Positions 32,442 through 40,318 of a DNA stretch of 64,000 bases are shown here, piece after piece; positions within the stretch are counted from its first letter, which is position 1; every line of letters begins with the position of its first letter. The position numbers were made by a program, and so were the translations under genes. The stretch is from an uncultured Bacillota bacterium (lineage in GTDB: Bacteria; Bacillota; Clostridia; Oscillospirales; Oscillospiraceae), in assembly GCA_947426945.1 (NCBI GenBank), contig CANEFX010000001.1, positions 102,188 to 166,187 of the forward strand, read 5' to 3'. The notes under the pieces were generated by a model. That model did not search any database. It saw only the letters and a program-made list of their open reading frames with translations, and was not told the origin of the DNA.

Positions 32442-34811
32442 ATGGCGAAGCGTTTGAAAGCAGTGATTATGGCGGGCGGGGAGGGCACCCGCCTGCGTCC
32501 CCTGTCCCTGGGGAGCCCCAAGCCCATGACCTCTCTGCTGGGTCGGCCGGTGATGGAGCACATCATTAACCTGCTGAAAGAGCACGGGATCACCGACATC
32601 TGCGTCACCCTGTGCTACAGGCCCCAGGGGATCATGGATTATTTCGGCGGCGGGGACCGGCTGGGGGTCCGGCTGACCTACTTCACCGAGGACGAGCCGC
32701 TGGGCACGGCGGGCAGCGTAAAAAACTGTATGGACCACCTGGGGGAGGAGGATTTTCTGGTCATCAGCGGGGACTGCGTCTGCGACTTGGACCTGACCGC
32801 TCTGTTCCGCTTTCACCGGGAACGGGAGGCCCGGGCCACCCTGGGGCTCTACCGCCGTCAAAACCCGCTGGAGTACGGTCTGGTCCTCACCGGCCAGGAC
32901 GGAAGGGTGGAGCGTTTTGTGGAGAAGCCGGCCTGGGGCCAGGTGTTCACCGACCAGATTAACACCGGGATCTATGTGCTCTCGCCTGCCGCCATGGAGC
33001 GGGTCCCCGGCGGTACGGCGTGGGATTTCGGCAAGGACCTGTTTCCCGCCCTGCTCCGGGAAAACGCCCCTCTCTATGGACTGCCGCTGGAGGGCTACTG
33101 GTGCGACATGGGGGACTGCAAGGCCTATCTGGACTGCGTGTGCGACGCCCTGTCCGGCAAGGTGAAGCTGGATATGGGTCTGCCCCGCCGGCAGGCCGGG
33201 GTCTGGTCGGCCCGCCCCATTCCGGAGGGGTTGAACCTGGTGCCCCCCTGCTGGATCGGCGACGGAGCGGAGCTGGAGCAGGGGTGTCTCATCGGCCCCC
33301 ACACCGTGCTGGAGCGAGGGACGCGGGTGGGAGAGCGGGCCATGGTCCAGCGCTCCGTTTTGCTGGAAAACGCCACGGCTGGCTCCAGGACCACCCTGTA
33401 CGGGGCCATTCTGTGCCGGAACGCCTCAGTCCGAAAGGGGGCTGTGCTCAACGAGGGGGCGGTGCTGGGGGAAAACGCCCTGGCAGAGGAGGAGGCTGTC
33501 CTGCAGGAGCGGGTGCGCCTCTGGCCGGGGCAGACCGCACCCGCCGGCTGCCGCCTGGCCCGGTCTATCACCAGTGGGAGCCAGAAGGGGTCCCTGCGCT
33601 TCGGAGACGGCGGGGTCATCCAGGGGGTGCTGGGAGAGGACATGGGTCCGGAGGCCCTGCTTGCCCTGGGCAGCGTGTTGGGCGGAGAGGGCCGGGTGGG
33701 CCTGGGCTGTTCCTCTGCTCCCGGAGCCGGAATGCTGGCCCGGGCCGCGGCGGCGGGGGTGGCCGCCGCGGGGGGCGAGGTGCTCGCCCACTCTCTGGAC
33801 AGTCCCGTTCAGGGGGCGGGGGCTGCCGCCTTTCACCAGCTGCCTGTCTCTCTTTTCGTGGAGGAGAGCGGGGGGACGGTTTACCTCCATTTATTTGACA
33901 AGGAGGGGCTGCCTCTGGGCCGGGCCAGGGAGCGGAAGCTGGAGCATGCTCTCCTCCAAGGGGAGCTGCGCCGGGTTCGGGGCGGCCAGGTGGGCCGAAT
34001 GCGGCAGATGGAGCTGAGCCAGGAGGAGTGGGCCGCCCGGACGGCAGATGAGGCCAGGCTCCGACGTCCGGGACTGCGGCGAATCACCGTCGCCGTAGAG
34101 GATTCCACCCCTGAGGACCGGGCGCTGCGGGCGGCGCTGTCCGCCCTGGGCTGTAAGCTGGAGAAAAAATGGCAGCCCGGCATCCCCGCCTTCCACGCCG
34201 GGCGAGGGGGCTTTGTTCTTACCGCCCAGGATGAGCGGGGGGCCGTGTTGGACGGAGGCCGGCTGCTGGCCCTTTTGGCCCTGGTGGAGATGGAAAATGG
34301 CTCCGGCAAGGTGGCCGTCCCCGCCGGAGCCAGTGCAGCGGTGGAGCTGGTGGCCGCCGGCTACGGGGGGACCGTCCTGCGCCTGGACCGGGACGGGGAC
34401 CAGGCCCGGGAGCTGTACGCCGCCCAGCCGTGGCTGAGGCAGGCCCCCGCCGCCGCCGTCCGCATCTGCTCCCGGATGGCCGTTTCGGGCCAGAAACTGG
34501 AGGCGCTGGCGGCCAAGACGCCCCGTTTCTCCACTTGGCGGAGAGAGGTGTCCCTCAGCTCTGACCGGGGCCGGGTGATGCAGGCGCTGGCTCGGGAGCA
34601 CGCCCGCACCCCCGCCGGGGAGGGGCTGCGGATGCGCACCGGGAGCGGCTGGGTCTACCTTACTCCCATGGCCCGCCGGTCCGCCCTGCGCATTGTGGCC
34701 GAGGGGCCAGACCTGGAGCTGGCCGCCGAGCTGTGCGACTTTTACGCCGGCCGGGCGGCGGAGATCGACAGGACAATTTCTGAGCAATGTGCCCAAGAAG
34801 AGGACAAGTAG
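32442..34811 (+). CDS. Sugar-phosphate nucleotidyltransferase fused to degenerate phosphomannomutase domain
   Basis: 789 residues. Residues 1-235 are a nucleotidyltransferase (AVIMAGGEGTRLRPLSLGSPKPM; later FLVISGDCVCDLDLT), which makes an NDP-sugar. About 250-345 is a left-handed beta-helix with hexapeptide repeats. From about 365 onward the layout follows phosphomannomutase, but the phosphoserine loop TASHNP and the metal-binding DGDGDR loop are not found, so this half probably lost catalysis. The start is uncertain: ATG 32442 or TTG 32454. Similar fusions are annotated as mannose-1-phosphate guanylyltransferases. The true sugar is unknown. Confidence 0.82.
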   Translation: MAKRLKAVIMAGGEGTRLRPLSLGSPKPMTSLLGRPVMEHIINLLKEHGITDICVTLCYRPQGIMDYFGGGDRLGVRLTYFTEDEPLGTAGSVKNCMDHLGEEDFLVISGDCVCDLDLTALFRFHREREARATLGLYRRQNPLEYGLVLTGQDGRVERFVEKPAWGQVFTDQINTGIYVLSPAAMERVPGGTAWDFGKDLFPALLRENAPLYGLPLEGYWCDMGDCKAYLDCVCDALSGKVKLDMGLPRRQAGVWSARPIPEGLNLVPPCWIGDGAELEQGCLIGPHTVLERGTRVGERAMVQRSVLLENATAGSRTTLYGAILCRNASVRKGAVLNEGAVLGENALAEEEAVLQERVRLWPGQTAPAGCRLARSITSGSQKGSLRFGDGGVIQGVLGEDMGPEALLALGSVLGGEGRVGLGCSSAPGAGMLARAAAAGVAAAGGEVLAHSLDSPVQGAGAAAFHQLPVSLFVEESGGTVYLHLFDKEGLPLGRARERKLEHALLQGELRRVRGGQVGRMRQMELSQEEWAARTADEARLRRPGLRRITVAVEDSTPEDRALRAALSALGCKLEKKWQPGIPAFHAGRGGFVLTAQDERGAVLDGGRLLALLALVEMENGSGKVAVPAGASAAVELVAAGYGGTVLRLDRDGDQARELYAAQPWLRQAPAAAVRICSRMAVSGQKLEALAAKTPRFSTWRREVSLSSDRGRVMQALAREHARTPAGEGLRMRTGSGWVYLTPMARRSALRIVAEGPDLELAAELCDFYAGRAAEIDRTISEQCAQEEDK

Positions 34812-34885
34812 CGGTATATTTGTTCTTCTGAAACGCATAGTATACTTTTGAGGAAAAGTGTGGTAAAATATAAAAGACAATTTGT

Positions 34886-35108
34886 TGATTTAAACGCTGA
34901 ATGGGGCAGGGAGAGGTTCTCCCGCCCCGGCGTCTAAATATTTTCCGCAGCGCCCGAACCGTAGGACAGGCGGGAACGGGCTGCGGGTCAACCAGACAGA
35001 GGATCAGGCGAAAGGATACAGCACCCCAACGGCGAGGCAGGGCCGGAAACGGGTGCAGCCGTTCGTCTGAACTGCTGTGCCGGGGGCACGGCAGCTTTCT
35101 ATGGGCTT
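34886..35108 (+). ncRNA. Candidate structured noncoding RNA of about 200 bases
   Basis: Several stems can be drawn. GGGGC-a-GGGAG pairs with CTCCC-GCCCC (34903-34928). CCGCAG (34945-34950) pairs with CTGCGG (34981-34986), extended inside by CCCG/CGGG. CAGAC (34993-34997) pairs with GTCTG (35065-35069), enclosing AACGGC/GCCGTT (35028-35033, 35058-35063). An intrinsic terminator follows. No open frame with coding character spans it. Size and terminator would fit an independent RNA; I could not match it to 6S, SRP, RNase P, tmRNA or a known riboswitch. Confidence 0.5.
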
Positions 35109-35115
35109 TTTCTGT
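35072..35115 (+). terminator. Terminator of the candidate RNA
   Basis: CTGCTGTGCC (35072-35081) pairs with GGCACGGCAG (35085-35094), one G-U pair, three-base loop. It is followed by CTTTCTATGGGCTTTTTCTG, U-rich but interrupted. Confidence 0.68.
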
Positions 35116-35197
35116 CTGAATACATCAATAAAACCAGCTTTCCCCTGTCCCGCCTGGGATATCGGGGAAAACACGGGAACATTTTAAAGGAGTTATT

Positions 35198-36856
35198 ATG
35201 GCAGAAAAACTGAAAATTATTTCCCTTGGCGGTCTCAACGAGATCGGCAAGAACCTCACCGTCTACGAGTACGGCAGCGACATGATTGTGGTGGACTGCG
35301 GCATGGGCTTCCCCGACGACGACATGTACGGCATCGACGTGGTTATCCCCGACGTGAGCTACCTCATCAAGAATCAGAACAAGATTCGGGGCATTTTCAT
35401 CACCCACGGCCATGAAGATCACATCGGGGCTCTGCCCTACGTGCTGCGGTCCATCAACGCCCCCATCTACGCCACCCGCATGTCTGCGGGGCTTATCAAG
35501 CTGAAGCTGGAGGAGCACCGCCTGCTGGACAGGACCAAGCTTATCACATGCGAGGCGGGCCAGGTGGTGAAGGCGGGGCGGTTTACCGTGGAATTCATCC
35601 ATGTAAACCACTCCATCGCCGACGCGGTGGCGTTCGCCATCCGGTGCCCGGCGGGCGTCTGCGTCCACACCGGAGACTTCAAGATTGACGCCACCCCCAT
35701 CCAGGGGGGCATGATGGACCTGGCCCGGCTGGGTGAGCTGGGGAAGGAGGGTGTGCTGGCCCTGCTGGCCGACTCCACCAACGTGGAGCGCCCGGGCTAT
35801 ACCCGTTCTGAGCGCAGCGTAGGAGCCTCCTTTGACGCCCTGTTCCGGGGATGCGAGGAGCGCATCATCGTCACCACCTTCGCCTCCAATGTGGACCGAA
35901 TCCAGCAGATTATCGATGTGGCCGCCCGGTACGGGCGGAAGGTGGCCGTCACCGGCCGGTCCATGGAGAATGTGATGAAGGTGTCCACTGAACTGGGCTA
36001 CATGAGCATCCCAGACGGCATTCTGATGGACCTGAATCACATCAAATCTCTGCCCAAACACAAGGTCTGCATCATTACCACCGGCAGCCAGGGCGAAACC
36101 ATGTCCGCCCTCACCCGGATGGCCTTCAACACCCACCGGCAGGTGGATCTGCTCCCCGGAGACCGGGTGATTATTTCCGCCTCCGCCATTCCGGGCAATG
36201 AGAACGCCATCGGTAACGTGGTCAACGAGCTGTACCGCAAGGGTGTGGAAGTGATGAACGAGGGGAACATGTCCCTGCATGTCTCGGGCCACGCCTGCCA
36301 GGAGGAGCTGAAAATTGTTCACGCCCTGGTGAAGCCCAAATTCTTCATCCCTGTCCACGGCGAACAGCGGATGCTTCAGATTCACGCCAAGCTGGCCCGG
36401 CAGATGGGGATGGAGCCCAATCAGATTCTCATCAGCGACATCGGGCGGGTGATAGAGCTCACCCCCAATTCCGCCCGGCTGGCCGGAACTGTCACCGCCG
36501 GACAGGTTTTTGTAGACGGCTACGGTGTAGGCGACGTAGGCAGCGTGGTCCTGCGGGACCGAAAGCACCTGGCCGAGGACGGCATGATCGTGGTGGCCCT
36601 GTCCATGTCCGGAGAGGACGGCGCGCTGGTGTCCGGCCCGGATATCATCACCCGGGGCTTCGTCTATGTGAAGGAGTCTGAAGGGCTGCTGGAGGAGCTG
36701 CGCCAGGTGGCTCTGGAGGCCATCCAGCACGTGGATACCCGGTATTCCACCGACTGGTCCGCTATCAAGGGGGCGATTAAGGGCGATCTGTCCGGTTATC
36801 TGTACAAGAAAACCAAGCGCTCTCCCATGATCCTGCCTGTCATCATGGAGGTTTAA
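35198..36856 (+). CDS. rnj: Ribonuclease J
   Basis: 552-residue metallo-beta-lactamase / beta-CASP ribonuclease with 5'-3' exo and endo activity, central to mRNA decay and rRNA maturation in Firmicutes. The metal motif is FITHGHEDHIGALPYVL, with further ligands in VHTGDFKIDATPI and the C-terminal PVHGEQRMLQIHAKLA motif. ADSTNVERPGYTRSE and TTGSQGETMSALTRMA are family blocks. Only one paralogue is visible, so J1 and J2 cannot be separated. A structured leader lies upstream. Confidence 0.96.
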   Translation: MAEKLKIISLGGLNEIGKNLTVYEYGSDMIVVDCGMGFPDDDMYGIDVVIPDVSYLIKNQNKIRGIFITHGHEDHIGALPYVLRSINAPIYATRMSAGLIKLKLEEHRLLDRTKLITCEAGQVVKAGRFTVEFIHVNHSIADAVAFAIRCPAGVCVHTGDFKIDATPIQGGMMDLARLGELGKEGVLALLADSTNVERPGYTRSERSVGASFDALFRGCEERIIVTTFASNVDRIQQIIDVAARYGRKVAVTGRSMENVMKVSTELGYMSIPDGILMDLNHIKSLPKHKVCIITTGSQGETMSALTRMAFNTHRQVDLLPGDRVIISASAIPGNENAIGNVVNELYRKGVEVMNEGNMSLHVSGHACQEELKIVHALVKPKFFIPVHGEQRMLQIHAKLARQMGMEPNQILISDIGRVIELTPNSARLAGTVTAGQVFVDGYGVGDVGSVVLRDRKHLAEDGMIVVALSMSGEDGALVSGPDIITRGFVYVKESEGLLEELRQVALEAIQHVDTRYSTDWSAIKGAIKGDLSGYLYKKTKRSPMILPVIMEV

Positions 36857-36862
36857 TGAAAA

Positions 36863-36905
36863 GCGGGAGCTCCTGTGTTTTCAGGGCTTCCCGCCTTTTG
36901 TTTTT
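36863..36905 (+). terminator. Terminator after RNase J
   Basis: GCGGGA (36863-36868) pairs with TCCCGC (36889-36894), with inner CCTG/CAGG pairs, followed by CTTTTGTTTTTG. Confidence 0.85.
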
Positions 36906-36908
36906 GTG

Positions 36909-37016
36909 TTGGACCAAGGGAGTGTCCTAAACGCAGAGATATTGTTTGTGTTTCCCCAGCCTTCGGTGGGGGAAACACGTCAATATATCTTCTCTGTGGA
37001 CACTTCCTTAGTCCAA
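36909..37016. repeat. 108-bp imperfect palindrome, MITE-like hairpin
   Basis: Arms begin TTGGAC (36909-36914) and end GTCCAA (37011-37016). Paired blocks inside are AAGG/CCTT, AGTGTCC/GGACACT, CAGAGA/TCTCTG, TATTG/CAATA and GTGTTTCCCC/GGGGAAACAC, with short loops between and a CTTCGG-type tip. It codes for nothing. It could be a non-autonomous mobile repeat or a long transcribed hairpin. Confidence 0.68.
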
Positions 37017-37114
37017 TATCAGGTACCCTGATGTACAGGGGCACAAACCGCTTGCCGTTTATCGGTAGCACCATAAACAGAATACCATAAAAATCGACAA
37101 AAGGCAGCCTGCTC

Positions 37115-37148
37115 AAAGCGCCCCGGAACTTTCGTTCCAGGGCGCTTT
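37115..37148. terminator. Second hairpin downstream of gapA
   Basis: AAAGCGCCC (37115-37123) pairs with GGGCGCTTT (37140-37148), with GGAA/TTCC inside and one mismatch. It is a backup terminator for gapA on the minus strand. Confidence 0.65.
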
Positions 37149-37161
37149 TCCGCTCTTCTTG

Positions 37162-37189
37162 AAAAAAGAGCGCCGCGTCAGCGGCGCTC
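37162..37189 (-). terminator. Terminator of gapA
   Basis: GAGCGCCGC (37168-37176) and GCGGCGCTC (37181-37189) pair around a four-base loop; on the minus strand this is followed by TTTTTT (37167-37162). A textbook intrinsic terminator 15 bases after the stop. Confidence 0.92.
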
Positions 37190-37203
37190 CAAAGGGAGGA
37201 CGA

Positions 37204-38238
<1,035 letters not shown>

Positions 38239-38540
38239 TTACCCGCGGCGGCCCGCGGCTTTGAAAGCGTACATATTATACCCCGGAAGTATTCATTTTC
38301 CTAGTGCTTTTTTTCATAGTTTTCAGGGAAAAAATAACCAAAATTTTGCCATAGAGGCGGATTAAGGCGGCTGAGGCGGGAGGACATCAATTTCTTCGAC
38401 ATTTTTCGACTTTTTCTCTTGCCGCAGACGGAAAATTTTGATATACTAAAACGGTTATAGCCGGAAACGTTCCGGCGCATGCTACGACAAAATAAAATTT
38501 GCGGCCGTGCAGGTTGGCTCCAGTTTGTAAAGGGGTATTT

Positions 38541-39572
38541 ATGCTAGATTCTATCCAGTCCCTGTTGGACGCCTTTCCTGAGGGTGTGGTCCGAGTTAGC
38601 GGGGGAGTTGTCCGGTGCTGCAGTGAAAAAGCCCGCCAATACCTGCCCCAGCTTGCCGCAGGAGAGCCGGTTCCAGATATTCTGGCCCTGTTTGCGGAGA
38701 ATGGCAGCGGGACAGGGGAATTTTCCCAGGGGCCGGCCACCTATACCTGCAGCTATTCTGCCGCTGGCGGGGAGCAGATTATTCTTTTCCGACCCGCCTC
38801 CAAAAGCGCCCTTACCGGCCGTCAGCTGGGGGGGGTCGTGTATCAGCTGCGTACACTCCTGGGCGATGTCCTGACCGAGGTGGGCCCTTCCACGACGGAG
38901 GGGGGCAGTCCGCTGTCCGCCGGCGACTTTGGGAAGACCTTTCACCGGCTGTTCCGGCTGCTGGACAACCTGGAGCTGCTTCAAGAGACAGAATCCTTCC
39001 GGCCGGTGACCATAGACCTGGCCGGCCTGTGCCGGGATGTGGAGCGGCTGGCCGCCCCGTTGCTGCATGAGGCGGGCGTTCGTCTGGAGTTCCGCAGCCG
39101 GGAAGGCGGATTGCTCATTCCCGGTGATCCGGCGCTGCTTCGGAAGCTTCTGCTGGAGCTGACTGCCAACGCGGCCCGGGCTTCGGAGAGGGGGACCGTG
39201 GTCCTCAGCCTGCGCCGGCAGGGGAGCCGGGCGGTGCTCGCCGTATCACACAGCGGCCCCCCGGCGGACGGACGGCAGTTGGATGCCATGCTCCAGCCTG
39301 GAATGGGAGAGGAGATCCCCCTTCCGGGTCAGGGGGCGGGACTGGGCCTGAGTGCGGCCCGGCGTATCGCCGCCCTGCATGGCGGCTCGCTGCTGATGGA
39401 GTGGGGCCGGACAGCCCCCGTGGCGGTGCTGTCTTTGCCCACCGGCCCCCTGAACGGCCAGCTTCCGGTCCGGACGCTTACAGTCCGGCAGGACGGCGGC
39501 CTGGACCCGGTGCTGATGGGGCTGTCCGACCTGCTGCCCGCCCGGGTCTTTGCCCTGGAGGGACTGGATTGA
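38541..39572 (+). CDS. Histidine-kinase-like protein lacking an obvious phosphoacceptor His
   Basis: 343 residues with no membrane segment. The C-terminal third (about 195-320) is an HATPase domain: N-box LLLELTANAARASERG, the G1-like VSHSGPPADG, and G2 loop GQGAGLGLSAARRIA. A PAS-like region may fill residues 1-90. Where the H-box should be (SALTGRQLGGVVYQLRTLLGDV) no histidine occurs, so it may act as a pseudokinase, phosphatase or use another residue. The ATG at 38541 follows AAAGGGG. It is monocistronic with a terminator and no partner response regulator nearby. Confidence 0.78.
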   Translation: MLDSIQSLLDAFPEGVVRVSGGVVRCCSEKARQYLPQLAAGEPVPDILALFAENGSGTGEFSQGPATYTCSYSAAGGEQIILFRPASKSALTGRQLGGVVYQLRTLLGDVLTEVGPSTTEGGSPLSAGDFGKTFHRLFRLLDNLELLQETESFRPVTIDLAGLCRDVERLAAPLLHEAGVRLEFRSREGGLLIPGDPALLRKLLLELTANAARASERGTVVLSLRRQGSRAVLAVSHSGPPADGRQLDAMLQPGMGEEIPLPGQGAGLGLSAARRIAALHGGSLLMEWGRTAPVAVLSLPTGPLNGQLPVRTLTVRQDGGLDPVLMGLSDLLPARVFALEGLD

Positions 39573-39586
39573 TAAACAGAAAAACC

Positions 39587-39615
39587 GCCCCCGGCCGGAA
39601 TTCCCGGCCGGGGGC
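39587..39615. terminator. Bidirectional terminator before lepB
   Basis: 12-bp GC stem, 39587-39598 against 39604-39615, between convergent genes. On the minus strand the tail is GGTTTTTC. Confidence 0.85.
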
Positions 39616-39634
39616 AGCTTGTTGACATGGCTTT

Positions 39635-40255
39635 TTATACCGCGCCGAAGCGGTTTAAGGGCCACAGGGCCAGAATGGCCCTGCCCAGCACATAGTCGGT
39701 GTTGATGGTGCCCAGCAGGCTGTCCCTGCTGTCGGTGGAGTAATTGCGGTTGTCTCCCATGACGAAGATAGAGTCCTCGGGCACCTCCCAGTGGGTCTCC
39801 TGCATGGAAGGCGGAGCCGGGCGGTGCATTCCCTCGGGGAGGTAGGGCTCGTCCAGGGGCTGGCCGTCCACATAGACGGTGCCGCTGGCGTAGTCCACAT
39901 CCACCGTCTGGCCGCCGGTGGCGATGACCCGCTTGACGATGGCACGGGGCTCGGTCCAGTCGGGCAGGAGAACGCAGGTCTTGTTCAGCACTACAATATC
40001 CCCCTGCTTCGGGGTGTAGCCCAGCGACCAGATGAGCATGATTTCACCGTGCTGGAGGGTGTTGTCCATGGAACTGCCGTCCACTCTGGTGAGCCGGGCT
40101 ACGCAGTTGAACAGCACCACCGCCGCCACCACGCAGCCCAAAAACAGCTGGAGCCACTCATACAGCTCCGCACCCGGCCGGCGGGGCTCCTGGTGTGCTT
40201 CCCCCGGGGCTGAGCCCCCCTCCGGCTCCTGTGTCTGGTGGTTGTATTCGTCCAT
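39635..40255 (-). CDS. lepB: Signal peptidase I
   Basis: 206-residue single-pass membrane serine protease that removes signal peptides outside the membrane. One N-terminal helix (about residues 33-52) is followed by box B with the catalytic serine (DGSSMDNTLQHGE) and box D with the lysine (RAIVKRVIATGG). The C-terminal box E is VMGDNRNYSTDSRDSLLG. The N-terminal 30 residues are polar and Glu/Pro-rich. Size is typical for Gram-positive SipS-type enzymes. Confidence 0.96.
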   Translation of the reverse strand: MDEYNHQTQEPEGGSAPGEAHQEPRRPGAELYEWLQLFLGCVVAAVVLFNCVARLTRVDGSSMDNTLQHGEIMLIWSLGYTPKQGDIVVLNKTCVLLPDWTEPRAIVKRVIATGGQTVDVDYASGTVYVDGQPLDEPYLPEGMHRPAPPSMQETHWEVPEDSIFVMGDNRNYSTDSRDSLLGTINTDYVLGRAILALWPLNRFGAV

Positions 40256-40318
40256 GGGGACACCTCGTTTCTTTGTGTCATGAATGGTATTATACCCGGT
40301 TTCAGAAGGAATTGCAAC

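Larger units (their letters stand above)
34812..35197 (+). other. 386-bp region between the nucleotidyltransferase and RNase J genes
   Basis: It begins AT-rich, with TTGAGG (from 34849) and TATAAA-type boxes around 34868-34874 that could be a promoter. From about 34890 it becomes GC-rich and highly structured (see the ncRNA candidate), ends at a terminator at 35072-35094, and then holds the RNase J leader with a TTTAAAGGAG ribosome site. Confidence 0.6.
36857..37203. other. 347-bp gene-free stretch between RNase J and gapA
   Basis: Contains, in order, the RNase J terminator, the 108-bp palindrome, about 95 bases where I see nothing clear apart from a small GGTACC dyad, and two hairpins that end the gapA transcript from the other side. 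Confidence 0.75.

Noticed and set aside
32454..32456. TTG as sure start of the nucleotidyltransferase
   Set aside because: The ribosome site GGAAGG is poorly spaced for both this TTG and the ATG at 32442; left as uncertain.
34886..35108. Assignment of the structured RNA as a ydaO-type c-di-AMP riboswitch, 6S or SRP RNA
   Set aside because: Only short pieces such as CCGAACCGT match; the conserved cores of those classes are absent.
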